This document shows positions 27,415 through 37,760 of a DNA stretch of 53,228 nt, piece by piece. The notes beneath the pieces were generated by a model, which made no database searches, had not been told where the DNA came from, and saw only the letters and a program-made list of their open reading frames with translations. The DNA lies in assembly GCA_018398765.1 (NCBI GenBank), contig JAHBMJ010000235.1, forward strand, positions 1 to 53,228, given 5' to 3'. Numbering within the stretch: the first letter of the stretch is position 1; the number at the start of each line of letters is the position of its first letter. The position numbers were made by a program, and so were the translations under genes. This DNA is from Chromera velia (taxonomy: Eukaryota > Sar > Chromeraceae).

Positions 27415-28828
27415 GACACAGACACACCCAGAGAGAGAGAGAGAGAGAGAGAGATCTAACACACCTACACACTTACGGTCAAGCACAAACGGAAACAAGA
27501 ACACGGACACAAAGACAAGCGGGAAACTTCTTGTTTCACGGTGAAGCTGGCCTAACAGAAAAAACAGTCGGAGGAAGAACGCAGGGAGGGACAAAAAGAG
27601 AGCAGAAAGGAACGAATCATGTATGGAAAAAGTGGAGGAAAGGTAGAGGCAACGCACCCGCATTCAGGCAAGCAGTCAAAGATGTGGAGGCACTGGCAGA
27701 AACAAAGTAGAGAAAGGATGCATCGGAAACCGACCGCTAACGTGGAAGTGATTTGTTATGGCCACTACAGCCGAACGATGAAACGCCTGATGTTCAGGGG
27801 TGAAATGTGAGCTCAGGGGGCGAAAAAGGGGCTCTTTGAGGCTCTCTGCATCGATTTGCCCTCCCCCATGAGTCCCCCCCATTTGCTGTTGTATTCGTTG
27901 CTGAAACCGCAATGGCTGTCGAGGAGGGCAGCCACGCCTGGTGTCGCAACCATGCATGCCCTCCATCACCCGTTTCCGAGACGTGTCCGCTGCTTCCAGC
28001 AGACACTGCGACGGCACTCTGCCCCCCCACAGCCTCCGCAGCGCTTCCTGTCAAGTCAAGCCCCCCCTGCCTCCCCACAGCCTCCGCAGCGCTGGCTGTC
28101 AAGTCAAGCCCCCCCTGCCTCCCCACAGCCTCGCCAATGCCCCCCATCGATTCGGGTCGGGTGAGTTTCAGATAGGTGTGGCCTACCTCTATTCCATGAA
28201 GCGGTATTTCGGTGTCATTTTTGATCGGACGGACGGAAATTGCCTGGAAGAAGGGCTGGCGCGTCCCGAAGGACACCAACTTACCGTAAATTCGCACGAA
28301 CATCAGAGGACCCAGCTGCATTATTCCAAAGTTTTTGATTTGTGAATCTGCATTAAACACACAGACCAATGACTTGGCGGAGCAGTCTCGGACGGTGATT
28401 CGGTATTTTGGCACTTCAGCTTCTTGGGTGGGGTTTGCGATATTCATGATTTGAGCAACCAGGGTGAACTGCATCGGTTCTGCCCCCCACACCTTTCCCA
28501 ACCTCCCACCATTCTGAATGCATTCCTCTAATGCGACTGCCACTGCATGTCTTGCAGGGCACAGGGAAGGGAGGGGATTGGGTGTTGCCAGGGCACCTGC
28601 ACAGTGAGACGCTTGATGCTGAGGGGTGGACTGTAGGCACAGAGACGCTCGGGAGGACCCAGGGACCCTCCGCCTCGATGGGGGGGTGACAGGATTTTGA
28701 TGTGTGCTTGATACTGACCCACTCCCTCTTGAGCGATTTTCGTACATCGCCTTCACCCTCTCGACCACGCTCTCAGTTTCTCTAGAAGGCCGAATGCTCG
28801 CTGACTTTATGTGCGTGCTCTCGGACAT
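27127..28828 (-). CDS. replication protein A 32-kDa subunit (RPA2)
   Basis: This is the middle subunit of the single-stranded DNA-binding complex used in replication and repair. The exon to 28719 ends in MYENRSRGSG. Then 28630-28597 encodes PPLSIKRLTVQ, and 28525 onward encodes ECIQNGGRLGKVWGAEPMQF, the OB fold (TLVAQIMNIA, RPIKNDTEI), and HTYLKLTR. Introns of 88 and 71 nt at these joins are phase-compatible. A linker with imperfect 51-base repeats (GRQGGLDLT, 28022-28135) follows. A segment with HFTPEHQAFHRSAVVAI (near 27740-27790) and the last exon 27260-27127 (LALAAFDLLGQQGYVYN, TGA stop) look like the C-terminal winged helix that binds repair partners. Exact middle splice sites are unresolved. 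ATG 28828 is the chosen start, but the frame is open upstream into the MYND region. Confidence 0.8.
27376..27455 (+). repeat. microsatellite (CCCA, CA, GA)
   Basis: CCCA, CA and GA runs lie side by side in a late intron of the RPA2 gene. Confidence 0.9.
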
Positions 28829-30819
28829 GCTCTTATTCTCTTCAGGAGGCAAATCTTTCACTGCGCTTACTATGTGCGTGCTCTCCCATTCTCCCTCTTC
28901 CGTTTGGACCGCTTTGATGGTCGGTCGGAGAATTTGCTCCCACGTCAGGGATGTGAGGGGCTCGAGGATGCAGGACTTCAAACGCTCACACCAAACCTTG
29001 TGTTGGTTGTTTTGCTTTTCTGTCTCCTTCTCTCCCCCTCCCGCCTTGTTGTTTGTTCCTGCCCCCTCACACTTCTCTTTCTTCTGCTTCTGCTTCTTAT
29101 TTCTTTTTTTCTTCCCCCCGTTTGACTTCCCTCTCTGTCCGTCTTTGCCACCGCAAGAAGAATCTGATGAGCTTTGCGAGCTGTCTGAATCAGATTCAGA
29201 CGAACCATTTTCTTCATCAGCGTCAGCAGGGGGGTCACAAGCGTCGCCTGTATCTCTCCAGTGGTTGACTTGGCAGGTCCTCGAACAGTAGGCTGTGAGG
29301 TGGCAGTTGGGGCAGACCTGTAAATTCGGTTTTTGGACCCGACACTTCCTTGAGTGGCATTCAAGGGGAAACTCTTTGTTCTGCTTTTCCCTTGTCATGC
29401 AAAGAAACTTTGGGTCTCGCAGCCTCAAGAGAGGGCACGCAGACTGGGGGGGGCGGGGTCCTTCTCTTTCTGGAAAGGGTTCTGCTGCTGCTGTGGGAAG
29501 CGATGTGAGAGGGAGGCGCTTCAAGTCAGTGCCGGGCAAATGTGCTTCCCACCGGCGTTGGGAGGGGGTTGAGAGACGGCAGGAGGCCCTCGACCTCGAC
29601 ACGCCGTTGACAGGCACGACGCTCTCGAGTCTTGCAACGAACAGATCTAAAAAGGGAGGGGGGGGTCTGGAGAAAAGACTTCGGCTAGATCGTGGAGCTT
29701 CGAGAGGTACTCTTTCTTCTTCTTGTGCACCGCTTGTGCGACTTTTGGGTTGACAATGCAAAGCTGCAGAGTTTCAACCCTGAGAAGAGCCCGGTATAGT
29801 TGGCGCTTCCGCTGTTTTCGGGGGGGGTAAAGGTCAAGTTCACAAAAATGCATCAAGTCGTCAGGCAGGCCGCACGCAAGGACACGCGGGGGCGTGTCGC
29901 TTTTGAGATCGTCCAGTGCGTTGCTGAACAGTTTCAGCGCATCTGCAGCGGCCGTCTTTGGTGTGAATGCGATTTTCTTGGCCTTCTCAAGTTCGGAAGG
30001 GAGAGCAAAGCACTGAAGAACGTCTAGAACGACTGGGAGGGAAGAACCGACATGATCGTCGCACCTTTCTTCAGTCATCAAGTGTAGAGATCGGATCAGC
30101 TGGGAAAAATCAATTGGGACATTTTCGGCTTCGTTGGTCTGGAGAAGGTTTCTTGGAATGGGGAAACTGTTCAGGTCCTTTGCGGTTTTGCGTTTCACCT
30201 TTCGACCATGGGAGGGCAGAAAGGAGCATAGAAGGGAGAATAACGACAGCGTGTGCTTTTGATTTGTCACGCGAAAAAGTATTCCCATTTTGTGGAGTGT
30301 GAGCTTGAGTGCCCCCTTAAACACATGACTCCTCTAAATCAGTTTGCGCAGACGTTCGTGTCCTATCAGGAAAGTGTGAAGGAGTACAGCCCCCGCTGAT
30401 GTGAGGGTGGCGAGCAGCCAGAGGAAGCAAGGGTCCTCAACGCTCTGGGAGAAGCGAGCGAAAGACGCAAACAGCTCCAAAGCTACTGAAAAGAGCCCAG
30501 GCACCCCTGAACAGGGCATTAGACAACAGTCTATACAACCGTTCCAAATCTTTCCAGACAAAGACTCTGATTCATCTGCAAGAGTAACAACCAGATTCAT
30601 GTGCTCGCGTGAAATCGGGATCTCCCCCTTTTCATTTTTAACTCCTTCCAACATTTCGCTGACAGCCTGCACAATACAGTGCTTGAGAGCAAGAAACCTG
30701 ACTACCCCAGTTCGTGCGCCCCCGTACCAACGGAATGAGGGCACGGTTCGTTCCATTTCGGCCTTGAACCCTTCCCATTTTGGAAGTTTCGATTTGGCGG
30801 GGTCTGTCTCGTCCAGATC
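28829..30819 (-). CDS. MYND-type zinc-finger protein, exon structure uncertain
   Basis: A finger at about 29250-29390 reads ECHSRKC, then VCPNCHLTAYCSRTCQVNHW and GDAC. Spacing fits MYND (C-x2-C, C-x4-Y-C, C-x3-C), a protein-interaction finger, except that the usual His before the last Cys is Thr. It is followed by a Ser/Asp-rich stretch, a Lys-rich stretch and WCERLKSCILEPLTSLTW. Upstream coding is plausible at 30819-30337 (after acceptor TTCTTGCAG) and 30330-29700, which share one frame but are separated by TAG at 30334-30336. An intron ending CTGATTTAG would remove it. A second intron, GTACCT near 29715 to TTCCCACAG near 29495, would bring the MYND frame in. The 5' end is not found; 30918-31153 could be an earlier exon. 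There is no stop before RPA2. Confidence 0.55.
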
Positions 30820-31164
30820 CTGCAAGAACTTTCAGTGTTGATTGAAAGCGGTAAGCATCAACGGCGTGTCAAATGCCGTGAGCTTTTAGAGCGGGAAAGA
30901 CATGGGAGATTCAGACGAGACCCTCCTGTTGTTTGTCAACAGTTTGATTCAACGCAGCATATATACGTGTTTGTGTTGCTTTGAGGAAAACCATCACAGT
31001 ACCATCACAATGCCACCGCCGGCTGGAAGACGCTTTGGTGAGCAGCTTTTGATCAAGTTTCAGTGAGATCGAGCTGCACACATCCGACTTGACGACGCAC
31101 CGCGCAAACACAGTGAAGAAAGAAAGCTCATGCAACACGTACATGCAGTGCAAGCACTTGCATG

Positions 31165-31540
31165 AAGCCGTTGCATGCGCGGAGTGATATGGAGTGTTGC
31201 ATGCATGCGTTGTATCGAATCATCTGTTGTTTAAACAACACAAATCATGTTCAAATTAATCCTTAAATCAGTTGAGTGAAGTCTTCTGCCCGATCGGCTC
31301 GAAGGATTGTCGTGTATCTGTCTACATCTGTCTTGATGACTCTACGTGCACGAGAGAAGGATTTGCCAGTGTAGACATTCAAAAGCTTCCACGCTGGTCC
31401 TTACAAACAAAGCTTGAGCATCTCTTCAAAAGTCCTTCTAGCTCAAATTAAGGCTTTTCGAGTTTTAATTCGACTCAACTGTGCCTACGCTTCTCTCCTG
31501 CAAATTATGGTAACGAAGTTTCTTCTCTTTTTTTATCTGC
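31165..31540 (+). pseudogene. dead copy of a promoter plus signal-peptide start
   Basis: This stretch aligns with 34712-35075 over most of its length (for example GTTCAAAT, GCCCGATCGGCTCGAAGGAT, GTCCTTACAAACAAAG, CAACTGTGCCTACGCTT). At the position of the functional ATG in the other copy (35035) it has ACG (31513-31515). The following hydrophobic codons are partly retained, and the frame then decays. It is therefore a relic of a duplicated gene start. Confidence 0.75.
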
Positions 31541-31745
31541 TCCCTGACCGCCATCCTCTTTCCCCTTTCTTGATTTGTCCCTTTGGGTTGCTTTTTTATA
31601 CTTTTTTGCCGTTTCAAGATGATGATCATGATTATAAACCTGGTGACTTCTATGTAATAGTTTCCAAAAATATAACAGATAAGGAAGAGAATACCATAAA
31701 TTTAAGAGCAAATTCTAGTTAAGTAAAAACAAAAATACATGTTTA

Positions 31746-32515
31746 TACACAGTATGGTTAGGAGTTACTACCAGCTCTTTTTAGCCAGTAGCGAGTTACC
31801 GTCAGTTTGGTAATCATGAGATGGTAACCGGCGGACTTGAAGGCATATACCACTACCATGGTACTTCAAGGAAAAACTCTACTAAAAACAGTTATTAGAC
31901 CTATTTTAAAGCCTAAGCAGACCTCCTTGAACCTAACTACCACTTGAAAGTTTAAGCCATATTTTTGGATAAGCTTGAAAGTCCGCGCCGCAGCTGCGGA
32001 TCATTTACGGTGTCTTGAAACCCAAAACCACATATCTCGACGGTGTCTTAAACATTTACGCCGCAGCCGTAGACGGTCTCTTGAAAAACAATGCCGCAGA
32101 GAGAGATTATCTTGATCATATTTTTTTAAATGGCAGTTCGGTTCAGGGAGGTTCCTAACCACTTAATTCATTAGCAGTTTAAAGCCCTGAAATGATCATA
32201 CTCAAATAATACATGCTATACATAGTGATATACTACTTAAAGTTCAGTCATGAAATGATGAACATTGAATTTTATTAGAATGAACTTTTAATGAATGCCA
32301 AAAATATGATTTTTACTAGTCTTAGTAGTCTAAAATTGTTTTTGTAGGTTAAGTTTGACTCAGAATATGGCCAAATCTGCCTGTTTGTAGGCTAAATTGT
32401 AGCTACTACCACTACCACTGGAACACTACTACCGTAACCACAAAATTAGTAACCGGGCGGCCTAGCGGACGCTTAGTAACCGTCCTACTTTCGTTACTCC
32501 TAACCGTACTGTGTA
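31746..32515. mobile_element. hAT-like MITE carrying a nested element
   Basis: The ends are TACACAGTATGGTTAGGAGT and its near inverse (ACTCCTAACCGTACTGTGTA). A perfect 8-bp direct repeat, CATGTTTA, flanks the element (31738-31745 and 32516-32523). Internal GGTAACCGGCGG and CCGGGCGGCC blocks near each end are also roughly inverted. It contains a second element at 31920-32153. No transposase frame is present. Confidence 0.85.
31920..32153. mobile_element. small hAT-like element with GC-rich hairpins, nested
   Basis: Terminal inverted repeats: GACCTCCTTGAACCTAACTA on the left and the complement of AACCTCCCTGAACCGAACTG on the right. The flanks CCTAAGCA (31912-31919) and CCTAACCA (32154-32161) match at 7 of 8 bases. 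Inside are GC-rich palindromic motifs such as CCGCAGCTGCGG (31985-31999) and TTACGCCGCAGCCGTAGA. It shares ends and internal design with 49689-50104. Confidence 0.72.
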
Positions 32516-33339
32516 CATGTTTACTACATGAATTTAAGTTAGAATCTAAATAAATTTTCTAATAAATTTTTGGTATGATAAGGGGGCGGCTTGGGGGGCT
32601 TATATATAAAAAGTTATAAAAAGTAAGGTATATGATAAAATATAATAAGATTAATATCCCGAGCTAGGCCTGGAGGCTAAACATAGACCCAAAAAACACT
32701 TTAGAAAACACTATACATATATATTTCATTGGTACTTGGGATACTTCGAAACCAGCACATTGCATGCGCGTCTCTTTGCAATCATCAGTGTAATATTCAC
32801 ATTTTTAATTCACTACACACTGGCATACATATAAAAAAACCGGTAATTTCTACTGAATAATCACGAATTCACATAAATTCACAGCAACAGCGGCAGTAGC
32901 AGTAGCAGCCCCAGTGATATTTCAAAGGGCCCTTTTCACTGGTCTATTTATCACCAAATTGCGGGGTGGATATGCATGGTATCAGCTCTTGGCCTTCTAC
33001 AGAACACACACTGCCTGAACACTGTCATACTTGCATCAGGTATCATGAGCTGCTCTCATGCAGAGTCATTGCAGAGACAATGTCAGTCGGCTGCAACATT
33101 CGAGGTGGAATGCTGTACTCATACAGTGTCACGAGCGATCAAGGCCGAACAGCTCGATCATCCAACAGAAAAAGTGTGGGGGAACGAAGGGCTTCTCCAC
33201 TTATCAATGACCCTCACACAGTGAATACACTTTGGAGGGCGCAGACGCAAAGAAAAATGGTCGTTTGCTTGCCAGCTATGTGGATACATGCACGGATAGA
33301 TGGATGGAAGGATGGACGGATGAATAGACGTTGAATTCC
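32516..33339. other. AT-rich spacer, no gene seen
   Basis: 32620-32740 shows similarity to 26280-26380 (shared CATAGACC, ACTTTAGAAA and CACTATACATAT, roughly three-quarters identical by eye), so a dispersed repeat is likely. 32940-33330 is GC-richer and contains GATGGATGGAAGGATGGACGG near 33297, but no recognisable coding region. Confidence 0.5.
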
Positions 33340-34413
33340 TCACTCATCCTCGGGGCGTGACAGCCTGCGCCTCTTTACGTTGGGAACGGGGGTGCGACAG
33401 GAATCTGATTCTGATTCTGAGCCCTCTCCCTCCTCATCCGACTCTTCTTCTGATTCTTCTGCTTCCTCCTGCTCTCCCTCATTTTCCTCTTCGTCATCAT
33501 CTGATTCACCTTCCGCCTCCTCGCCGTCTTCTTCCTCCTCCTCGTCCTCCTCCTCTTCCTCTTCTTCGTCAGACTCCCCATCGGAATCTGAATCACACTC
33601 GCACCAACCTTCAAAAAAATCTTCGTCTTCAATTCCTTCGTCATCTCCAAACTCATCTCTCTTCAGCAGTCCGCACTGATGACACGTAGGGTCCTCCCGC
33701 ATCATGAAGGAATCACGAAACTCCTCCATCTGTTGTCTCTCCGACTCCTCCTTCCTTCTCCTCCTGTCCAGGTCTCTCTTCACCGATTCATCTGCCGAAT
33801 CGATTTTGATCATGTCCAGAGACCCAATCTCACATCCCCCTTCGATCTTCTCTAAGGCTTCTTTGACTCCCATGCTGCTGTGCTCCAGTCGCACTGCTCC
33901 TCTGCCCGCTGACTGGGAAGACGTTCCCATTCTCTCTCTGCAGAAGTCCGCCCACTCCTTGAGGGCGGGTCTGGGATCGGACACGCCGAGGGCCCACGTT
34001 GCGTATGAGGGGTCTGTGGCAAGGACATCGGAGAATTTCTCTCCTCTGTGCTTCCCAAAGATGAAGCGAGGGGAGGATGCTTGCGGGGGTCTTGAAGAAG
34101 AAGAGGCGGAGCTACTACTCAAGTTCACAGAACCAGGCACTGTGAAGCCGAGGCGCTTCAAAGATTTGACCCAGGAGGGCACAGAATGGGAAAGGGTTAC
34201 AAGTGTCCCACTGTTTCTGTGTCTGTCAGAAAGATTCATAGTCGGATGACTGCCCCCACACTCCTCCCCACAATCTCCATCCTCCATATAGTTCCAACAA
34301 ACCCCAACACCCCATTTGTCTTTCCCATTTCGAATGTATTCATCTTTCCATTCCTCGAACCCGTCCATATAGTCACAATCATCACAACCAAACCCAAAGA
34401 GAGCTCCCAACAT
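33340..34413 (-). CDS. acidic protein with FGKHRG motif and Cys/His cluster
   Basis: This is a single open frame of 357 codons from ATG 34413 to TGA 33340. Residues 9-55 hold a Cys/His cluster (CDDCDY and VCWNYMEDGDCGEECGGSH, close to a CCCH finger with spacing 8-3-3). Residues about 117-145 read FIFGKHRGEKFSDVL and DPSYATWAL, the short FGK-x-x-G...DP-Y-x-W module found in some nucleases and helicase-associated proteins. A coiled, Arg/Glu-rich segment follows, then CHQCG and a second Cys pair. The last 100 residues are mostly Glu/Asp/Ser with a basic tail (VKRRRLSRP), possibly a nuclear localisation signal. I do not know its function; a nuclear chromatin or RNA role would fit. The encoded acidic tract makes the plus strand a Ser-rich shadow frame. 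Confidence 0.72.
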   Translation of the reverse strand: MLGALFGFGCDDCDYMDGFEEWKDEYIRNGKDKWGVGVCWNYMEDGDCGEECGGSHPTMNLSDRHRNSGTLVTLSHSVPSWVKSLKRLGFTVPGSVNLSSSSASSSSRPPQASSPRFIFGKHRGEKFSDVLATDPSYATWALGVSDPRPALKEWADFCRERMGTSSQSAGRGAVRLEHSSMGVKEALEKIEGGCEIGSLDMIKIDSADESVKRDLDRRRRKEESERQQMEEFRDSFMMREDPTCHQCGLLKRDEFGDDEGIEDEDFFEGWCECDSDSDGESDEEEEEEEDEEEEEDGEEAEGESDDDEEENEGEQEEAEESEEESDEEGEGSESESDSCRTPVPNVKRRRLSRPEDE

Positions 34414-34711
34414 GACGAGAAAGTGTCTGACCTGGATTGCACGCGTTGAATCAATGTGTACGTATCAGATACGGTTAACAAGATTGCCGGCAGGAGAGGG
34501 CTCCACAATTCGATGTGTAGGGGTGGCCAGTAAGGCCCTTGCGATGGCAGATTTGAAGGACAACACATGAGCTTCTCATTTTTTACTCCTACAGCTCCGT
34601 CGAAGCTTCAGTGCCGGGCCCGCCGCGGGGCCCAGATGGAATCTGATGCCCTTCCCGGAATTCACCGCGCACGCGTGGTGGCATGCCGGGGCTCTTTTGG
34701 CGATCATGCAA

Positions 34712-35034
34712 CAAGCCGTTGCATGCGGAGTGTTGCATGCAACGTAGCTTGCGTTGTTACTATTCATCTGTTGTTTGAACAACACAAATCATGTTCAAAT
34801 CCTTAAATCAGTCAAGCGAAGTCTTCTGCCCGATCGGCTCGAAGGATTGTCGTGCATCTGTCTTAATGACTCTATTTGCACGGGAGAAGGATTTTCCACA
34901 CACATTCAAAAGGTTCCCCGCGGGTCCTTACAAACAAAGCCTGAGCATCTCTCCAAAAGTCCTGGGAGCTCAAAGTCCTTCGAGTTTCAGTTCGACTCAA
35001 CTGTGCCTACGCTTCCCTCCTGCAAATTATCGTC
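34712..35034 (+). promoter_or_regulatory. upstream block of the secreted-protein gene (duplicated)
   Basis: This block is shared with 31165-31512. Conserved words include TTGCATGC repeats, a near palindrome GTTGTTTGAACAAC (GTTGTTTAAACAAC in the other copy, a perfect palindrome), CGATCGGCTCGAAGGATTGT and AGTTCGACTCAACTGTGCC. It ends at the ATG at 35035. It presumably holds promoter and 5' untranslated sequence. Confidence 0.55.
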
Positions 35035-35523
35035 ATGAAGTTTCTTTCTCTTCAGCTCTTCCTCCTTCTAACGGTCTCTGCCGTTTCCAGTTTTCCGTTC
35101 GGCCGGTTCCGGTCCAGGCTCTTCCGACCCAGGGCTTCCTCTCGTTTTGCCTCCAGAGCCGGCCGTGTCCGTTTGGGAAGTTTCCAAAATGGAGCGACCA
35201 ATCGTTTGGGAAGTTTCCAAAATGGTGCGCAAAATCTTCGTACCAGGTACTGGCAGATGCAGTCAACGGCCTTGAGCAGTGTGCAGAATATAGTGCAGGC
35301 CGCGGGCCAGGCGCTCCCGTCTACCCTCCCGTCCCAATACGGTCGCCGTCTAGCATTCTCTCCGTCTCGACATGCCGGGGCTTCATCTCGGGGAGGACTC
35401 ACGGGTGATCGGCTGGGACTTGAGAGCAGCGCGGCGAATCTTTGGGCTCTGCAGGGCGGAATGACGACTGAGCGAAGTTTCATGCGTGATCTCCGAGGCA
35501 AACAGCAAGAGTTCGCCAGCTGA
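35035..35523 (+). CDS. small secreted or plastid-targeted protein, unknown
   Basis: ATG 35035 opens a 162-codon frame ending TGA. Residues 1-20 form a classic signal peptide (MKFLSLQLFLLLTVSAVSS), followed by FPFGRFRSRLFRPRASSRFASR. A Phe directly after the predicted cleavage site and a basic, Ser-rich stretch resemble complex-plastid leaders, but secretion is equally possible. Residues about 47-68 contain two tandem copies of RLGSFQNGA plus two residues, encoded by a 33-base direct repeat. The rest is Gln/Ser/Ala-rich without Cys. No known domain is recognised. Its start region exists a second time as a dead copy at 31165. Confidence 0.68.
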   Translation: MKFLSLQLFLLLTVSAVSSFPFGRFRSRLFRPRASSRFASRAGRVRLGSFQNGATNRLGSFQNGAQNLRTRYWQMQSTALSSVQNIVQAAGQALPSTLPSQYGRRLAFSPSRHAGASSRGGLTGDRLGLESSAANLWALQGGMTTERSFMRDLRGKQQEFAS

Positions 35524-37445
35524 AGCGCGCAGTCTTGTACGGTCTTGTACCACCTGACCCGAGCTCAGTCGGGTTCCTCTTCTCAACAGAAAGCTAGGAG
35601 CGATGATGAAGCTTGCTTCGGAACATCCCGTGATGATCTCTTGTGACTTCCTTTTCCTGAACGAAAACTCGAAGGCATGACCGTCACTATCCTCAGGCTG
35701 GTGCTGGATCTCCGTATGCGCATGTAGAAAGAACAGCGGAGAGGCTTCAAGGCTTGATGACAAAATCCACAAAGCCAGAGCGAAAGGGGGGTGATGTCGA
35801 GGACGATTGGACAGAGGAAGCTTCAAACCTTCAACAAATGTACGGATGTGGAGGTAGAGGAAACAACATGCAAGCAACACATAAGCCAAAGAGAGAAAAA
35901 CAACAAGTATAGAGGGAGGATGCATCAAAGTGAGAGGAAAAGAGGGAGGCAAGGAGAGTGGGAGTGAGGGAAGGAGAGAGGATGAAGGAAGAGGGATGAA
36001 AGAAGCAGGCAAACAAGGAATGATGGAAGGAGCACATGCACATCGATTGGCACCCACTTTCTTCTTCATTCGTTCCTTCTTTTCTGCCTTCCTTCCTTCC
36101 TTCCTTCCTTTGTTCGTTCGTTCGTTTGTCCGTTCCCTCTCAGACTGATCGATCGACACGGGCGCCGCGCGTTCGTGTTTGTCATGATTGTGAATTGCGT
36201 CATGACGTCAATCATTGCGAGGGGGGGCCTTATGTGTGTGACGTCACTGGAGAGCTTCTCGGTGTTTGTATAAAAGAAGAAGAGAGAAACTGACCGTGCA
36301 TGAGTGTGTGAGAGTGTGTCCGCGTGTCCTCTGCGTGTGGGGAGGTGAGTGAGAAGTCTTTCTTTACAGTCATTGTTTAAATTCGTCTGCATGTCCGTCT
36401 TTCCGTCTTCGAAGACCATCAGATAGGTACTTCACAAGGTAAGGTAACAGAAGATATTTCTTTGTGCCGGTGCTCATTTGCGCGCATCAGACCGCCATCC
36501 CCTCTCCCTTTTCTTCATCTATCCTTCTGGGTCGCTCTCTTGCCACGTTGAGATCTTGCAGACTCACAATGGGATAGTCAGAGCGGCTGACAGAGCCCAA
36601 GTGGAGGCTCACCCTGAAGTTTGCCGGCTTTAACCACTTCACGAAATTTACTTCAATCTAGACTTCAATTCAAATTGCAGCAGAATATTGATTGATTCAT
36701 TCATCTATTATTTCTCTATCTTTTTGTTCTTGTTTTTTTACTCAGCGGTACTCACTGGTCAGTACCATCAGGTCTAGTTTGATGTATAACTAGGTGTACA
36801 ATTTTCTGAGCCTTTCATTTTTAGCCTGAGTGGGATAATGCAAAGACTTAAGAATGTATACGAATGTAAGAATGTATACGGACTAGTCCGCTTAAACAGT
36901 GATAAACACGATCAAACTCGACAGAGCAATGGTAAATCGAGCTCACTCACGTTTGGAGCAAGCATTCCATTCAAGTCTATTCACTGGCATGCATCAACAT
37001 GCCTGCGTAGACAATCACTGGTATTCATGATTCACTCTCTGCTGTATGGACAGACGACGAGACGAAGAAACAAACACTGTCTCGCCAGTGCGATATACGA
37101 CATCCTCCGGCTGAGTCGATATTCTTTGCCCCATGCGAGTCATATGATGCGACTCCCCATTCATTTCTCTTTCTTTCAGTGACATCACCGAAGCATAACC
37201 CCAGTGACATCATACAAGCTGGGCCACACACGCGAAAATGAATTAGTGAGTGAATGAATGGATGGATGAATGAATGAATGATCAAATGAATCGATGGATT
37301 GATGATCCAGCGAATGTGGACGGATGAAAAGAAGAAAGTAAAGCAGGAACCAGCGTCCACAAGTGGCCGCAAAGGGAAAGGTTGAATCGCACACAGTCCC
37401 AAAGTCAACTGTAACTGTCAACTGACTGAATTTTGAGCATCTGCT
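35524..37445. other. spacer with simple repeats, no gene seen
   Basis: GGGAGG/GAGAGG repeats occur at 35930-36010 and CTTCCTTC/GTTCGTTC repeats at 36080-36130. A tetranucleotide GAAT/GGAT tract is at 37240-37290. Minus-strand frames here follow the repeats. No motif was found. Confidence 0.5.
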
Positions 37446-37640
37446 CGCCCACTCTCACAGCCCCCCTTGCATTACTTACACTGAAATATGCACGGCCCCC
37501 ACACCCGCTTCCCCACCCTGATTGCATTACTCACTTAATGAAAAAACACTGAAACATGCACTGCCCCCACACCCGCTCTCCCACCCTCCCTGCATTACTC
37601 ACTTGAAGTCAATGAAAAAATACTGAGACATGCATGCACT
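37446..37640. repeat. tandem repeat of about 70 bases
   Basis: Two full units (about 37494-37561 and 37562-37639) and a partial unit before them share GCCCCCACACCCGCT, TGCATTACTCACTT, AATGAAAAAA and ACTGA-ACATGCA. It lies in the 3' flank of the ubiquitin-ligase gene. Confidence 0.8.
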
Positions 37641-37760
37641 GCGCCCACATCTACTCAGCCTGATGGACAGCGTCTCTGTGTCCATCAGCCTCTACCACGA
37701 GTGTCTCTTTCCTTTTTCTGTCTCTCGTCTCATTGAAGAGACGGAACGTCATCTCACGGC

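Noticed and set aside
35383-36159. 258-codon minus-strand frame
   Set aside because: Runs through GGAG/TTCC repeats and is antisense to the secreted-protein gene; no domain.
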